From contig BDSL01000030.1 in the NCBI GenBank assembly GCA_003116995.1, positions 372,001 to 436,000 on the forward strand: DNA of 64,000 bases, given 5' to 3'. The notes below the pieces were generated by a model. The model did no database searches. It was not told the origin of the DNA and was given only the letters and a program-made list of their open reading frames with translations. A program made the position numbers and the translations under genes. Positions 24,601 through 36,089 of this stretch are shown piece by piece. This DNA comes from Yamagishiella unicocca (taxonomy: Eukaryota; Chlorophyta; Chlorophyceae; Chlamydomonadales; Volvocaceae). Each line of letters opens with the position of its first letter. The stretch's first letter is position 1.

Positions 24601-27600
24601 TGGAGCACTCCAGTGGCTCTCACACATGCGCCCTGCCTCAGTACGTCGCTGCCCTCCGCGCGGCCAGCCTGGTGCCCCGTCCGGACGCTGAACCTGTCCC
24701 GTGCCGGCCACATGGCACGCTGCCGCCCATAGCCCATGACCCAACCCCGAACCCAGTAGTCGATCTTCATCACGTCCCATCAGCGCAGCTCCCATCAACA
24801 GAGCCCTGACACATCCCCCTTCCGCACCCAGGTGCTCGCTCGCTACGGCATGTAGAAGTTCACCCCTAACGCCCACCCACCCTCCACCCCTCCCTTCCTG
24901 CTCCCGTCTCCCGGCAGTGTGGACGTGGACAAGGTGGACTACCTGCAGCGGGACGCGGCCATGTGCGGAGTCAAGGTGGGCTGCGACTTCGACCGCCTGC
25001 TCAAGAGGAAGTTCATCAAGGTGAGGTGCTGGGAGGACCCGGGCGACACGTTGGGGGAGGGGGCCGTAAGGGGCCGTAACCGTTTGCTGTCTGTTGCAGC
25101 TGGGCCGACCGCGGCGGCGGCGGCAGCTCGAACGTGCTCATGCTCGCCCCTGCTCCGAGACCAGGTCCTGGATGACGAGGTGTGCTACCCCTGGAGCGAG
25201 TACAGCAACATCCTGGACCTGTTCCGGGCTCGTGAGGCGATGCACCGGAAGGTCTACACCAACAGGCAGGAGGGGGGGCAGGGAGGGGTTTGAGAGGAAA
25301 CCCGTAGGGGCGGGGCAGGGGGAGCGGGGAGGGGGCGGGGCAGGGGGCTGCGACCACCTGCCGGTCGCCGCGGCCATCCCGCTACCTGTCACTGTGCTCC
25401 TCGCCTCGCCGGCCTCTCCCGGCCTCCCTAAACATCCCCGCCTCCTTCGCGGCAACCGGCCAACCTCCCACCCACCCCACCCCCCACCCCCAGGAAGTGC
25501 AAGGCGGTGGAGCTGATGGCGGTTGACGCCCTGGTGGCCGCAGACCCGCTGCTCAAGCTGTCGGAGCGGCTGGACTCGCCTGAGGTGGGGAAGCGGGGAG
25601 GGGTGTGTGTGTGTGTGTCGTAAAGACTTGTTTACACGACATGCATGGGGGGCATTAAAACCGGTTACACGACATGGGTATAATAGCTGGCGCATTGTCT
25701 TCGGACACATAGCTGGCGCATTGCCTTCGGACGTGGGCGCATGCTGCAGCGCTTGGATTGGCTATCTAGAAACCTGTAGAAGTGGCCCGTCAGCAGCCGT
25801 TTAAATGAAAGGAAACAAGCGGTAGCGTGTGAAGCGTAAGACGGAGAACCGAGTTGGTGGAATGGGACATGGTGAGGCGAGACACGGTGCGCGGGGCGGG
25901 GGCGCGAGATGACCCGGCTACATGACGTAGGAGACGGGGGACAGAAGCTAGCCGCCTCCCCCTGGGATGAGGGGGGTTCGGGGTCAGGTGGGCAGCGAGG
26001 AAACCCGTATGGGCGGGTGGGTGCCGCGAGGCGGGACGGGAGGGGGGAACGAGGGGGGGGACAGGGACCCGCTGAGGTCGTCGAGCGGCGCAGGACGCGC
26101 CGGTGTTTGGGCTGATGGTGGGTATTACTGGAAGGTTGTTTTTGTGGCTTGATGCCGCTGTCAGGACGGAGGCCAACATGCCTTTCCCAGTTCGTACGCT
26201 CCTCCCCTTCCCCCCCCCCACCCACGGGTCTCCCTCGAACCCCCCACCCTTGCTGCTCCCGCCCACCTGCCCGGTTTTTACGCCCCCGGCCCCCCCACAC
26301 ACACCTGCTGCTGCTTCTCCTCGGGGCCGCAGGACTTCATCAGCCTTGACGACTCCTTGCTTACGGTGGGTGGCTGGCTGGCCGGGGCGTAGGAGGTCAG
26401 GAACACAGCGGTGGCGGCGGACGGACAGTCTGCTGCCTCGCCTGCCTTGACACTGCAGCACGCCTCCCCCTGCACCTGCATTGCGGGGTTGCCAGTGTTG
26501 TTCGTCTAAGCCCAGTAGCTGAGGGCGGTGAACCGCCTCCGGATGTAGTTACCTGAACCAAATCCTCCGGCATGCAATTCCAACGAGCGTCCCAAGCTCT
26601 TTATGGTCGGGGGTTGTACTTGTCCCTTTAAGTGCTGATCTACGGGTTTCCTCTCACCTAAACCCTGAAACCCTGCCCTCATCCCCCTTGCCCCTCCACC
26701 CCTCTACCCTCACGCTGTTGAAGACCATCGAGCACTACCGCAAGAATTACAAGTAGGTTCGCCGTGCGGCGGTAGGTGCGCCCTGCCAGCCCACATGCGC
26801 CGCACCGCCCGCCGCTAACCTCCGCCGTCCCCTGGGGCGCAGCCGCCGGCCCTGGCCTGCCCCCGTGCCGGAGTGTCGGCCCCCCCCATGCGCCAACACC
26901 GCCATCTGCACCCGGATGTTGCCGGGTGCTTCGCACGTTTCACCGCCAGCCCTGCACGTGCGCCCAGCTACCCCCTCAGCCGTATCCACCCCCCCCGGCA
27001 AGTGCGGCCGCACTCGCGACGTGGTGCACCCTCCGCATTGCTAGCGGCCCCTTGCACGCCGGCCACGAGCCTTGACACCCGCCCACCTCCCCTACTCACC
27101 ACCCAGCTCCCATCGCCACCAGTTTCGGGAGCCTCTGCGCCCCGATAACACCCACCTACCCACCCGACCCACCAACGTCATTTCAGCGGCTGTCCTCGGT
27201 ACCTAACCACCCAACCCACCATCGGGCCACAGCCTCAGCCGCTTGCCTGCTTCCAGCTCTCCACTCCGCCTCGGACTTACCTCCGGTGCCGTCGCCCACC
27301 TCCCGCTCCCAGGGGCGAGCTGGATGACGTCGAGGAGCCGGCCCTGGTAGCAGCGCAGGATATCGTCGGCCGCATCCGCAACCGGCAGCTCTACCGCTTC
27401 GGCAACCAGTTCACGGTCCCGCCCGACTGCCTCGCGGACAACAGATGGGAGGTGGGCAGCGGGGGGGGGTAGGGGCATGGCCGGGTGGCTTGGGGTATCG
27501 AAGAAACACGTATTCGCGACACGAGGAAGGAGGCATCTGACTCCTAGTTGGGGACCTAGTTGGAGACCGGGTTGGAGACCGGGTTGGAGACCGGTTTTGA

Positions 27601-29966
27601 AAACGTGTTTCAGGTTGCCAGAGTAACTTGCTTTGGCTGGCTGAACCCTGAGGACGGGGCCTGCCCAATACGGCACGGTGAAAGTAGGACTTTGAGCTGG
27701 CGGATGGCTAGGGCCAGGGGGGAGCCCTGAGTGGTGCTTAAATTTGCGTGCGGAGAACCCCAGCTGGGTGCCGTGGGCTGGAAGCCGGATGTGGGTGGGC
27801 GGCAGCGGAGGGGCCGGCTCGTAGGGATTGATCTGAGGGTGGTTGTGCTTTGCTTTCAATGCGCGTATTTGGCGATCGAGGACGACAGGCACGACGAGGC
27901 CCGCCGCCGGCCGCTCCCGGGCCTTATGCGAGCAAGCTCCTCCGCTCCTCATCCAATGGGCTGGTCACGCGAGGCGGACTCACTGCCCACCCATCCCACC
28001 ACCAACACCACCAACACCACCAACACCACCAACACCACCAACACCACCAACACCACCAACACCACCAACACCAACACCTAGCCCCGGCCGCCGCCACTCT
28101 CCATCCACACACCTGCCCGCACCTCAGGCCATGCGGCGCTACTTCACGCCCGCCGAGGTGGCTTCCTGCTACAGCGGCTCGGACCTGCCGGCGGGGCTGC
28201 AGGCCGCGGACATCATCTGCGACGAGAACAAGATCGACCACACCATGGGGGGCCGGAACCCCGTGGAGAGGGTGAGCGCGGGGCGGGGCCAGTAGGGCGG
28301 GCGGCACAGGCGGCCAGCTGGTGGGGAGGGAAGCGAGCGGAGTGGGAAGCGGCGCGTGTCGCGTGCAAGACCTATCGCTGCCCGGGCGCGGGGAGGGCCT
28401 TCAAGTGGAGGTCGGGGAACGCAGGGTTTTGCCGCGGTGCGGCAGTGCCCCTGCCTTCTACACCGACCTCGGATGTCCCCTCGCCCCGAAGAGAGCATGT
28501 CCCCCCCGGCCCGGCCTCACGCCGCCTTGCACTTGCGGCGCCGCCTGTCACCTGGTCCCTTCCGCGGTGTGCCGCCCCCCCCAACGGGGTTTGCGGGTGC
28601 CGGTTTATTTTTGCAACCCCACGGGTGCGGGCTTCGCCTCGCCGGCCGCCCGGTCACCCCTCAGGTTGGCTTCTTTAAACGAAACGGCAGCCGCGAGAAG
28701 TTCAACATCGGCACCAACCAGGTGGTGGGCATCATGCCGCACTTCTTCCAGGTGGGTGCCTGGCTCGCGGAGCGAGGCGCCGTCCGAACGGCCGAAGGCC
28801 AGTCGCGGGTGGCGTTCGTAACCCCTACCTCATGCCTCACGCGTTAAGGATTGTAAAAGGGTTTAAGTGTCTTATGATTGCTTTTGCAGCTTGAAAAGTT
28901 TACTGACCTTTTCCCCGCCGTCCTCCCGGCCTCTCATGCTCTTGCCCATCCCTCCTCCCGGCCTCTCATGCTCCTGTCCCTCCCCACTCCCACCAGGAAC
29001 GCGTCCTCCGGGTGTTCACTCCGCGTCAGGAGGAGAGCTACGTCCGCGCCATCGAGGACGCTCTCCGCGGCTGGTGCAGCAAGCACTTCGGCTTCTCGGC
29101 GCAGCTGGCGACCCCGGTGCGCCCGCGCCGGCCCCCGGGGACGGAGGCGGACAGTGTCCCACGGTTCGTGCTGCAGCGCGAGGTAAGGTGTCGTGCCGCG
29201 GGGTGTTTGTTACGGCCGGGGAGGGGGACGAGGGTGCTAGATCTGGGTCGCGCGGGAAAGCCATCTTAGTGCTATGGGAGAGTGAGAGTACCGGGTAGGG
29301 GCTGTGAGGGAACGGGCCGTTGCGGGCTGGAGATGGGGTCGCTGCGGCCGTGGGGAAGAGGGCCAGGCGGTGAAGGGACGACTGCTGTCATGGCCATCCA
29401 GGGGTTCAGGGCATCCGGCGCATGCAAGCAGTCCAGCGTCTTGTGCCGCCGAGCGCGCTAGAAACGGCGGCGTGCTTGCCCGGGGTCGACAAGCTTCGCG
29501 TTAACGAGGAGTCCCCTCCCTGGACGCACGCTCGCGAGCCACAGGTCCTGGTGAACCATGTGGCCGACAGCATACAGCAGGGCGGAGTGGCGGCGGCTGC
29601 CGCGGCTGCGACGGGAGCGGCCACCGCCCGTGCCGGCAACGGGCACCTAGCCAGCGGCGGGGGAGGCAGCGGCGGCGGCGGCAGTGGTTACGGCGCCGGT
29701 GCCGTGGAGTCCACGCCACCGCGCGCCTTGATCCGGCCTGATGCGACGCAAGGGCCGTCGGCGTTGGTCGCGAGGTGGGGCGGGTTGGGTGATGACGAAG
29801 CGGCGGGGGATCCGGGTGGATGCGGCGAGGAGCCGGGAGGGCGGGAGTCGGCGCGGACAAAGCGGCAGCGCACGGTAGGTCGCGGAGGGGCGGCGTAGCC
29901 GGGTGCCGATGGGGCGGGGGTCACTGCTAACGCGGCTGCTTGCCGCTGCAGCTTATGGTCTGGTAG
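21676..29966 (+). CDS. SAMHD1: SAMHD1-type HD-domain dNTP triphosphohydrolase, 17 exons
   Basis: Exons: 21676-21752, 22057-22198, 22467-22581, 23157-23235, 23565-23633, 24387-24512, 24918-25020, 25165-25265, 25494-25584, 26333-26365, 26724-26752, 27313-27451, 28128-28271, 28665-28751, 28997-29182, 29410-29874, 29952-29966; 2001 nt, 666 aa, all phases consistent. The family cleaves dNTPs to deoxynucleosides and triphosphate. The metal-binding HD set is present: H in [10 protein letters not shown] in LTHDLGHG, D in [36 protein letters not shown] and NRQLYRF match the HD core and C-terminal lobe. There is no N-terminal SAM domain: the protein starts directly before the HD domain ([10 protein letters not shown]). 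Intron 8 uses a GC donor (AACAG|GCAGG). The acceptor of exon 8 was chosen by phase and homology. If intron 16 is retained, the frame ends at 29898 instead (669 aa). Confidence 0.92.
23789..24165 (+). repeat. Purine-rich GGGGAGGAGGC minisatellite in SAMHD1-type intron 5
   Basis: About 375 bp of 9- and 12-bp units (GGAGGCGGGGAGGAGGAGGC) form an almost pure G/A strand broken only by single C residues, within the intron 23634-24386. Runs of GGGG and GG spaced by short A/C make G-quadruplex or triplex formation plausible. Frames encoding Gly/Glu/Arg repeats through it are artefacts. Confidence 0.95.
27546..27596. repeat. Short 12-13 bp tandem repeat in SAMHD1-type intron 12
   Basis: Four units around GTTGGAGACCGG (the first two diverged, GTTGGGGACCTA) lie head to tail in intron 12. 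Confidence 0.8.
27998..28078. repeat. (CACCACCAA)n minisatellite in SAMHD1-type intron 12
   Basis: About nine 9-bp units of CACCACCAA with an irregular last unit stop some 50 bp before the acceptor of exon 13. The array is pyrimidine/A-rich on the transcribed-sense strand. Confidence 0.95.
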
Positions 29967-31868
29967 TGTAGGGTGGGGAAGGTGATCAGCGGCTGGGGTT
30001 GCGCGTTTCACAGAGCGGAGTTGGCGCCCTGGACGCCACTGAGGTGGAGCAGCGCGGCAGCGGTGGTGCGCGAGAGGGCAGGGTTGGGGGCTGCGTTGGT
30101 TGTGGGAGGGGTAGAGTGAGTGCCGGGTGTGTGTTTCGTACATGTGGGTGCTGGCTGCTGGATTAGAGAGGAAACCCGCCGCTTGCGGGCGGGCGGGGGT
30201 TCAGCGTGGGGGTCTGTTGACGAGAGCTCCGTTGATCATGGCCGCCTTCCATGAGCATGGATTTATTCCACTCCCTTAGCGACGGAGTGTCCTGAGGGCG
30301 GAGCGACGGACTTTTCAAAGGGAGCGTTGCAAAAAAAAGGACCGTTTACGTGACATGAGGGAGGCGGGGTTACGGTACTCCCGCCATCGGACCCCGAACC
30401 TAGGGGGTTACGGTACTCCCGCCATCGGACCCCGCGCCCGGGAGCTCTCGAGGTGAAGACTCGGTGCCCGCCTACGAGTTGGAACCTACCGGAGCGCGAC
30501 GTGGTGGCGGCAGCACACTGATGTAGAGGTTGGGCCTGCTGGTGCCTCCAGTTACATTAGTTGACTTATGGTTGCGTCTGCGCATTTTTTCGGGGGCTCA
30601 GCCGCCAGAGCCTGAAGCGGCCTCTTGGACAGTGTACGGTGCCTTGCGTTGGTGTCGTTTCGGAGCGAGACATTTTGGCGGACCTATTTTGTTTTCCCTG
30701 AGTTTGATTGCGCAAACTGAGCCGCGTGGACTTGATTGGATCGACTACAAGCGGTACTCGGTGCTTTTACCTGCGTTGTGGCACTGGACGCAAACCTATC
30801 GTACGCTTACGCTTTCAAAAATGCCTAGCCGCGTGGCGCAATGGTTTGACAGGTGGCAGGATAGTGATGATGATGTTGATGACGTCGGCGCTCCTTAAAT
30901 GTAGTGCTACTATTGTTCGTGGCTCAGGCGCAGACAGATATACGGCATCATGCTGGCAAATATGCACGCTGGGTACGCCAAGCGATGTGCCCGGTGGCTC
31001 TACTCTTTGGTCTGGATCCCACTGTAACAGACGCGCCTGCTACTACACACGGCCAGGTAAGCTGGTATACAACGTACAACAACTTGGCTGGCAAAACGAG
31101 CCATCTTGGCGCGGTTTTGCCTTAGCCATTGGCACTCAACAGTAAACACTCGCGTCCTGCAAAGATCAGTCATAGGGTCTCGGCAATTGAGCTTGACCAC
31201 TTCGATGCCATGGACGCGGCCCACCTAAAAACAGCAAAAACATCTGGGCAAGGGCTTCCCGGTGGCCGGTGCAACGTACGGCAGAGATCCGTGTGTGTAT
31301 GGGAGCCATTGACTCGATGATGAGGACTGTGAAGTGATTTGGCGAATCGGGATAGCGGCTATATAAATTTGTCATGCTGTTTGCACACTAACCGCACAGT
31401 TCCTTGCCATGTTCCGAGCCAACAGCTATGATGCCGCACCTGTAACAAATTGGCAACTTGTCGCTTAATTTCGTCGGCCACATAACGACGTAAAGCTCAT
31501 GAAAGGCAGATACCATGTTGCGGCCCCGATCCACCATCAACGTGCACCGAGACCAAGCGAGCCGTACAGGCCTAGTGCAAAACCAAAAACAACGGAGTCT
31601 GCTTTCTAATCAGCTGCCACCTGATGTACGTCAACCGCTTTCTACCATGCAGGACTGTCGAACGGACAGCGACTCACACGACAGCTACAGCGTTGCCTGT
31701 GATAAAGCCCATGGACCGTTAGCCTCATCACTTGTTAGGATTACGCTTCATGATATACACGAGTGGTAATCTGATCCAGTTATTGGCGTATGTTCTATGG
31801 ATGGCTTAGCGAGTCCCGATGGAAGACGCCCGTCACGCTGAAGAGTAATAAAACAGGATTGGGAGGCT
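29967..31868. other. Intergenic, with a 38-bp duplication and a LINE tail
   Basis: GGGGTTACGGTACTCCCGCC followed by ATCGGACCCC occurs at 30366-30395 and again at 30404-30433. A 122-codon plus frame (30530-30898) of no recognised family is followed by the LINE terminal block at 30983-31029 (GCGATGTGCCCGGTGGCTCT ... CCACTGTAAC). The frame may thus be part of a mobile-element remnant rather than a host gene. The promoter of the sulfotransferase gene should lie just before 31869; no motif was identified. Confidence 0.5.
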
Positions 31869-33515
31869 ATGGAGCTGTGTCGTAAATGCGCGAAGCTGCT
31901 GATCGCGACCTCCGTGCTGTTGGCGCTGACTAGCTGCAGCCGTGCAACAGTGGATGCGGCCGCTGCTCAGTATGATAACACACAACCAATTATTGACTTT
32001 GAGGCTATTTTGCTTCGAAGACTGATGTTAAACAACACGAAGACCAGCAACGCCACGGACATCGTGGAGGTTCGCATGGACACTATCATAGAAACCATCC
32101 AGCATCTGTTTGAGGCGCCCACCAGCCTGAATGAGACCTTCCACATGGTCGCAGAGTTGCAGTACGATGTGTTTTGGGAGGTCGTCACTATGGCGAGGGG
32201 ACTCTCGGGACTCGACGACGGCGCCAACGACGTCGTAACACAGTTGGACGCGCTAACCAGCAAAGTGGCTCAGCTACCGAATCATCTCTGCTGGCCTGTG
32301 CTGCGGCGCGTTGTGCTGGCTGCACTGGTGCAGCGGCGCCTCAACGAGGGCCAGTTCAGCGCAGCGGCGCACGCCGCCGTTGCACGCCTCTGCGTGCGCC
32401 TCTTCCTGCTGCACAAGCAGGCCGCCGCGCGGAAGGGAGTCATCGACTTCTTCCACGTTTCAAAAGCCGGCGGCACCACCTTCTGCCAGCTCGCCAAGCT
32501 GAACGGCTGCAGGACGCAGTCCTTTGCGGCCCGCCGCAACTGCCTTATCCGGGAGTTTGACGACGTGCCGCGCTGGGTCAACAACTCGCTGCACATCTCC
32601 CTCGCGCCCCCGGGGCTGCGCACGCCCTGGTTCGCCAACTGGGGAACCAAGCAGCGCAACACGGTGTCGTGCCACATCCGCAAGCGCTTCCTGCTGCGGC
32701 ACCGCTACAACGTCCTAGCCAACGAGTTCACGACGTACGGCGCCTCGCGCGTGCCCCGCAACGCCCACGTCTGCCCCGGCCACCTCAACGTGCTCCAGCT
32801 CCGCCACCCCCAGACGCGCCTCCGCTCCCACCTCATGTGGGTGTGGGCGCTGTACAACCACCACTTCAAGGAGCAGGCCTCGGCCTTCTTCCCCGCGCAC
32901 GGCTCCGCCCACTGGCACGCGCTCATGCCTTCGGCCACCGACAACTACTACGTCCGGTCCCTGCTGGGAGAGGCGGTATACTTCCTCCCGTCTGAGAACC
33001 TCACGCAGGCGCACCTCGCCGCCGCACGGCTCGCCATCACACAGTTTGACGTGCTGCTGCTGCTGGAGCAGCCAGCGATGAATGAGCTGCTGTACGAGAT
33101 GGCAGTGGGCTGGGGGCTGGGTTTCGGAGCCGTGCACGCTCGCACAAGCACTCAGGTGCACGAGGTGGGCCGGCAAGGGCTGCCGGAGCCGGAGGAGTGG
33201 CAGAAGATGCTGCTCCGGAACCAGCTGGACCTGGAGCTGTACCGATTCGGCTCGCTGCTGTCCCTGCTGGATGCTATTGTGTTTGACGTCGCGCGCGAGG
33301 CGGGGCTAGGGTCGGGCTACTCAGCAGTGGCCGCGAAGGGGGAAACCGGCGGGGACGGCAACGGAGGAGGCGCGGTCGTGGCCGGGACGCGGGCCGTGGC
33401 TCCGGGGGACGACGAGCAGTGGGAGCTGCCGGGCAACAGCACGCGGAAAGGTGGCTGCGGCTTCGTCTCGGGATACGATTCGGATAATGTGCTCCCGGTC
33501 TGGTTGGTGGTATGA
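31869..33515 (+). CDS. Secretory-pathway sulfotransferase, intronless
   Basis: A single uninterrupted 548-aa frame. Residues 9-25 form a hydrophobic segment (LLIATSVLLALTSCSRA) fitting a signal peptide or type II membrane anchor, so action in the Golgi or outside the cell is likely. Around residues 196-207, HVSKAGGTTFC is the 5'-phosphosulfate-binding P-loop of PAPS-dependent sulfotransferases. LRHPQTRLRSHL near residue 311 fits the 3'-phosphate-binding element (R-P-x-x-R-x-x-S). FDVLLLLEQ and the following helix resemble the C-terminal part of carbohydrate sulfotransferases. Several N-glycosylation sequons (NNT, NAT, NET, NNS, NLT, NST) support a lumenal protein. The probable substrate is a glycan of wall or matrix, but this is inferred. 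The Gly-rich C-terminal tail is unlike the family. The absence of introns contrasts with its neighbours. Confidence 0.85.
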   Translation: MELCRKCAKLLIATSVLLALTSCSRATVDAAAAQYDNTQPIIDFEAILLRRLMLNNTKTSNATDIVEVRMDTIIETIQHLFEAPTSLNETFHMVAELQYDVFWEVVTMARGLSGLDDGANDVVTQLDALTSKVAQLPNHLCWPVLRRVVLAALVQRRLNEGQFSAAAHAAVARLCVRLFLLHKQAAARKGVIDFFHVSKAGGTTFCQLAKLNGCRTQSFAARRNCLIREFDDVPRWVNNSLHISLAPPGLRTPWFANWGTKQRNTVSCHIRKRFLLRHRYNVLANEFTTYGASRVPRNAHVCPGHLNVLQLRHPQTRLRSHLMWVWALYNHHFKEQASAFFPAHGSAHWHALMPSATDNYYVRSLLGEAVYFLPSENLTQAHLAAARLAITQFDVLLLLEQPAMNELLYEMAVGWGLGFGAVHARTSTQVHEVGRQGLPEPEEWQKMLLRNQLDLELYRFGSLLSLLDAIVFDVAREAGLGSGYSAVAAKGETGGDGNGGGAVVAGTRAVAPGDDEQWELPGNSTRKGGCGFVSGYDSDNVLPVWLVV

Positions 33516-34367
33516 AGGGGGAGGACGGGTGGGGGCTGCAGGGGCCGCCGGGCACGGGGGCGCAGTGACGTGTTCCCGGAGTGAGCCAGGATGTTTGTTT
33601 AGCGTGTGCAGCTAGAGCGGTGGTGCGGGTGGATGGGTGACGGCGCGCTGCTGGTCCTTGGCGCTGCTGCAAGGGATGCGTGTGGAGCGGGAGCGGCACA
33701 CGGCACACGTTACGGCACTAACGACAGATGTTTGCAGAACAGACGAACCTGATGCGGCTGATGTACGTATTGTGTGTTGCAGCTTGGCATCCTAGTCCAT
33801 CCTAGTCCGTGGCAGCTGTGTACGACTGCTATGTGATAGAGCAGGGGATAGAGAGAGAGACTTAAATGAGAGGTGTGAAGGGAAAGGGTTGACAGCTGCG
33901 TACGTAAGAGACTTGTACATTGATTGCGCGTGTAGGTGTCCGTAGGTGTGGGTGTGTGGAGCACTGCCTGCCGGGAGTGGATTGTATCGAGGGCCGCACT
34001 TCATGCCTCTCCTACGTGGCATCCCACCTGGCTGGCCTGCCATACAGCTTGGGCTCATGTGCGGCGCGTGGCGCAGTGCATGCGCCGGCGGCGGAGACAG
34101 CTGCCGTTGTGGGGGGCGGAACGGCCGGAAGCGACATGCATCGGCGAATCCTTAGCCGTCTGGAACTGGGGGCCGCCATGACGACGGTTATGACGGGGGG
34201 AGTTATGTCGGATGTCATGAAGACACGTCTTTGGCCCATCTCACTGCGTACAGCTGCTCAACGTATTGTGAAATCATCGCAGGTAATTCGTGCGTTTTGA
34301 CTGCGCTTTATGTAATTAGGAACCGTTTTCCGGCCTACCACACTGAAATCCAAAACCTGTTGTACTC
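33516..34367 (+). other. Downstream region / possible 3' UTR of the sulfotransferase gene
   Basis: No coding sequence is supported. A TGTAA at 34311-34315 would match the usual green-algal polyadenylation signal and would give a 3' UTR of about 0.8 kb, but a five-base match is weak evidence. Confidence 0.3.
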
Positions 34368-34425
34368 GTTACAGTGGGCTCCAGACCTTAGAAGGTAGAG
34401 CCATCGGGCGCATCGCCTGACACTG
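34368..34425 (-). mobile_element. LINE tail copy, minus orientation
   Basis: On the minus strand this reads CAGTGTCAGGCGATGCGCCC then GATGGCTCTACCTTC and ends GAGCCCACTGTAAC, a close copy of the terminal block at 35226-35285. No coding sequence precedes it. Confidence 0.6.
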
Positions 34426-34739
34426 AAAGAGACAAGGAAAGCACGAGCGGTGGGATGCACGGTCCCGGACCCCAACATGCTATGCTCGTCCTGATGCAGC
34501 GGCTAACCTCCTGTTGTGCCTACTGCCGTGCAGCCCGTTCCCACATGCCTGCATGCTGGGACTTACCTGCTGTCACAACACTCGAGGCCTGTTCGCCATA
34601 TGGTTCTTAGAGCCTGCTCGCACCAACTGACGCATCGGGCTTGGCAACCATACTCCACCCAACTTACGACCTAGGCAGGAAACCGAGTGCGGCACACGAC
34701 TGTGTTCGACCTGGGGGCCTGGGCTCGTTGTGTGGAGAA

Positions 34740-35290
34740 TGTCTGAACACGCGGATAGTGGACGTTTGGTCCCGTTTGCGGAGTTTGGCGGCACTAGTTT
34801 CCCCGAACAAGGGTTGGGGAGTGGTTGGTCCTAAACATCCTCTCTTGCGGGCTGTTCAGGGCTGACTAGTGTGGTGTTGGCCTGGCGCCCAGTTGCGAGG
34901 GGCCGGATAAGGCCCCGGCTGGCTGGTGCTCCTGCGGGAGCGCCTTTTTGCTCCTCCTTAGTTTGGGCTGGTCCGGTGTCGGAGGAATCTTCTTAGGTCT
35001 CAGGTGGGGGGCTTCTGCTCGACTTGTTGAGGCGCTCTGCTGGTTGCTCTGATCGAGGGGCTGCTGCTTGGGCTGCAGTTGCTGTATTGCTAATAGGAGG
35101 GGCCACTTAGGCTACTCTCCCCTGGGTGGTTGGAGCCGATATTTCTTCTCTGACCCCGTGTTCGGGGTTTCTGGTGGTTTGCCATATCTCAGTCGATTGG
35201 TTTGTTCTTCTTCCTGCGTCTCTTTCAGTGTCAGACGATGCGCCCGATGGCCCTACCCTCTGGTCTGGGGCTCACTTCTGTAACAGTTTC
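34740..35290 (+). mobile_element. LINE 3' end: last codons plus complete 3' untranslated tail
   Basis: The frame ending at 34865 reads VDVWSRLRSLAAL followed by GWGVVGPKHPLLRAV, matching the extreme C-terminus of the intact LINE (FWALLRDFAGLGLP, DWGDVGVDHPFLFV). About 360 bases of untranslated sequence follow and end in the conserved block GATGCGCCCGATGGCCCTAC ... CTTCTGTAAC at 35226-35285. This copy links the tail-only insertions in the window to a LINE family. It is 5'-truncated. Confidence 0.8.
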
Positions 35291-36089
35291 GGCCCACCTA
35301 AACGTCAATTCTTCATTTGCCCAGGGACGGGAACACGGAAAAGCACGTGATCAATTGGCTGTCCGCAGCATTCGCGCAAGAATCTCCTTGCGAAGCTGGG
35401 AAGGTGAATACCACCTCAATATAACGTACTGCTTGACGTACTGATCAGCCATGAGACTGCGTACAACTGCTCACTCATCCTCAACGACCCAAAAGCCACT
35501 CGATACAGCAATCCTTGTTCAACTCCAAACTTGTCGGACCTGTCGGATACCGATGGCCTGATGTTTCGCGATCAATCAAGAAACGTTGTTCGGGACGAAT
35601 ACACACGCCGAGTCCTCTCGCTCAACGCTGCCATAAATGGTTCTCGTTCAAAGAGAGCCGGTGTAAATGAACAATTAGTTGCAAACGATCGGGCAACGCC
35701 CTGCTCGCGGCCGCGGGGCTGCTCGTGAACCCAAGTCGCCGCCCGAGCGACCCACGCCACTGGCATCGCAGCTGTGAGACACTCGTCGCCTGCCGCCAGC
35801 CCTCAATACGTGGCACGTAATGGAAACATCATGTTGGTCGCAATGATAAAGCGCCAAAGCCGGAAGGCCTAGTAAAAGCTACGCCAACAGGTAGCGGTTA
35901 ATAAACACGAGAATATGGATCCAAAGAAAGCTCACTGTACAATTTAAGCTCGACATATGCACATGCCACGTCAACGCAGGTCCCACGCGTGCGTCGGTGT
36001 TCCCACCTGCAGACAGCTCCGCAATTCGCAATGGGCATGCAACCGCGGCGGCACCGCTGGCCGCGCTGGATCCCATTCTGATCTAAGAT
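35291..36089. other. Downstream of the cassette gene, no gene recognised
   Basis: Only short frames. The 3' UTR of the cassette gene (minus, below 36090) should start here; no TTACA (minus-strand TGTAA) was seen near the stop. Confidence 0.4.
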
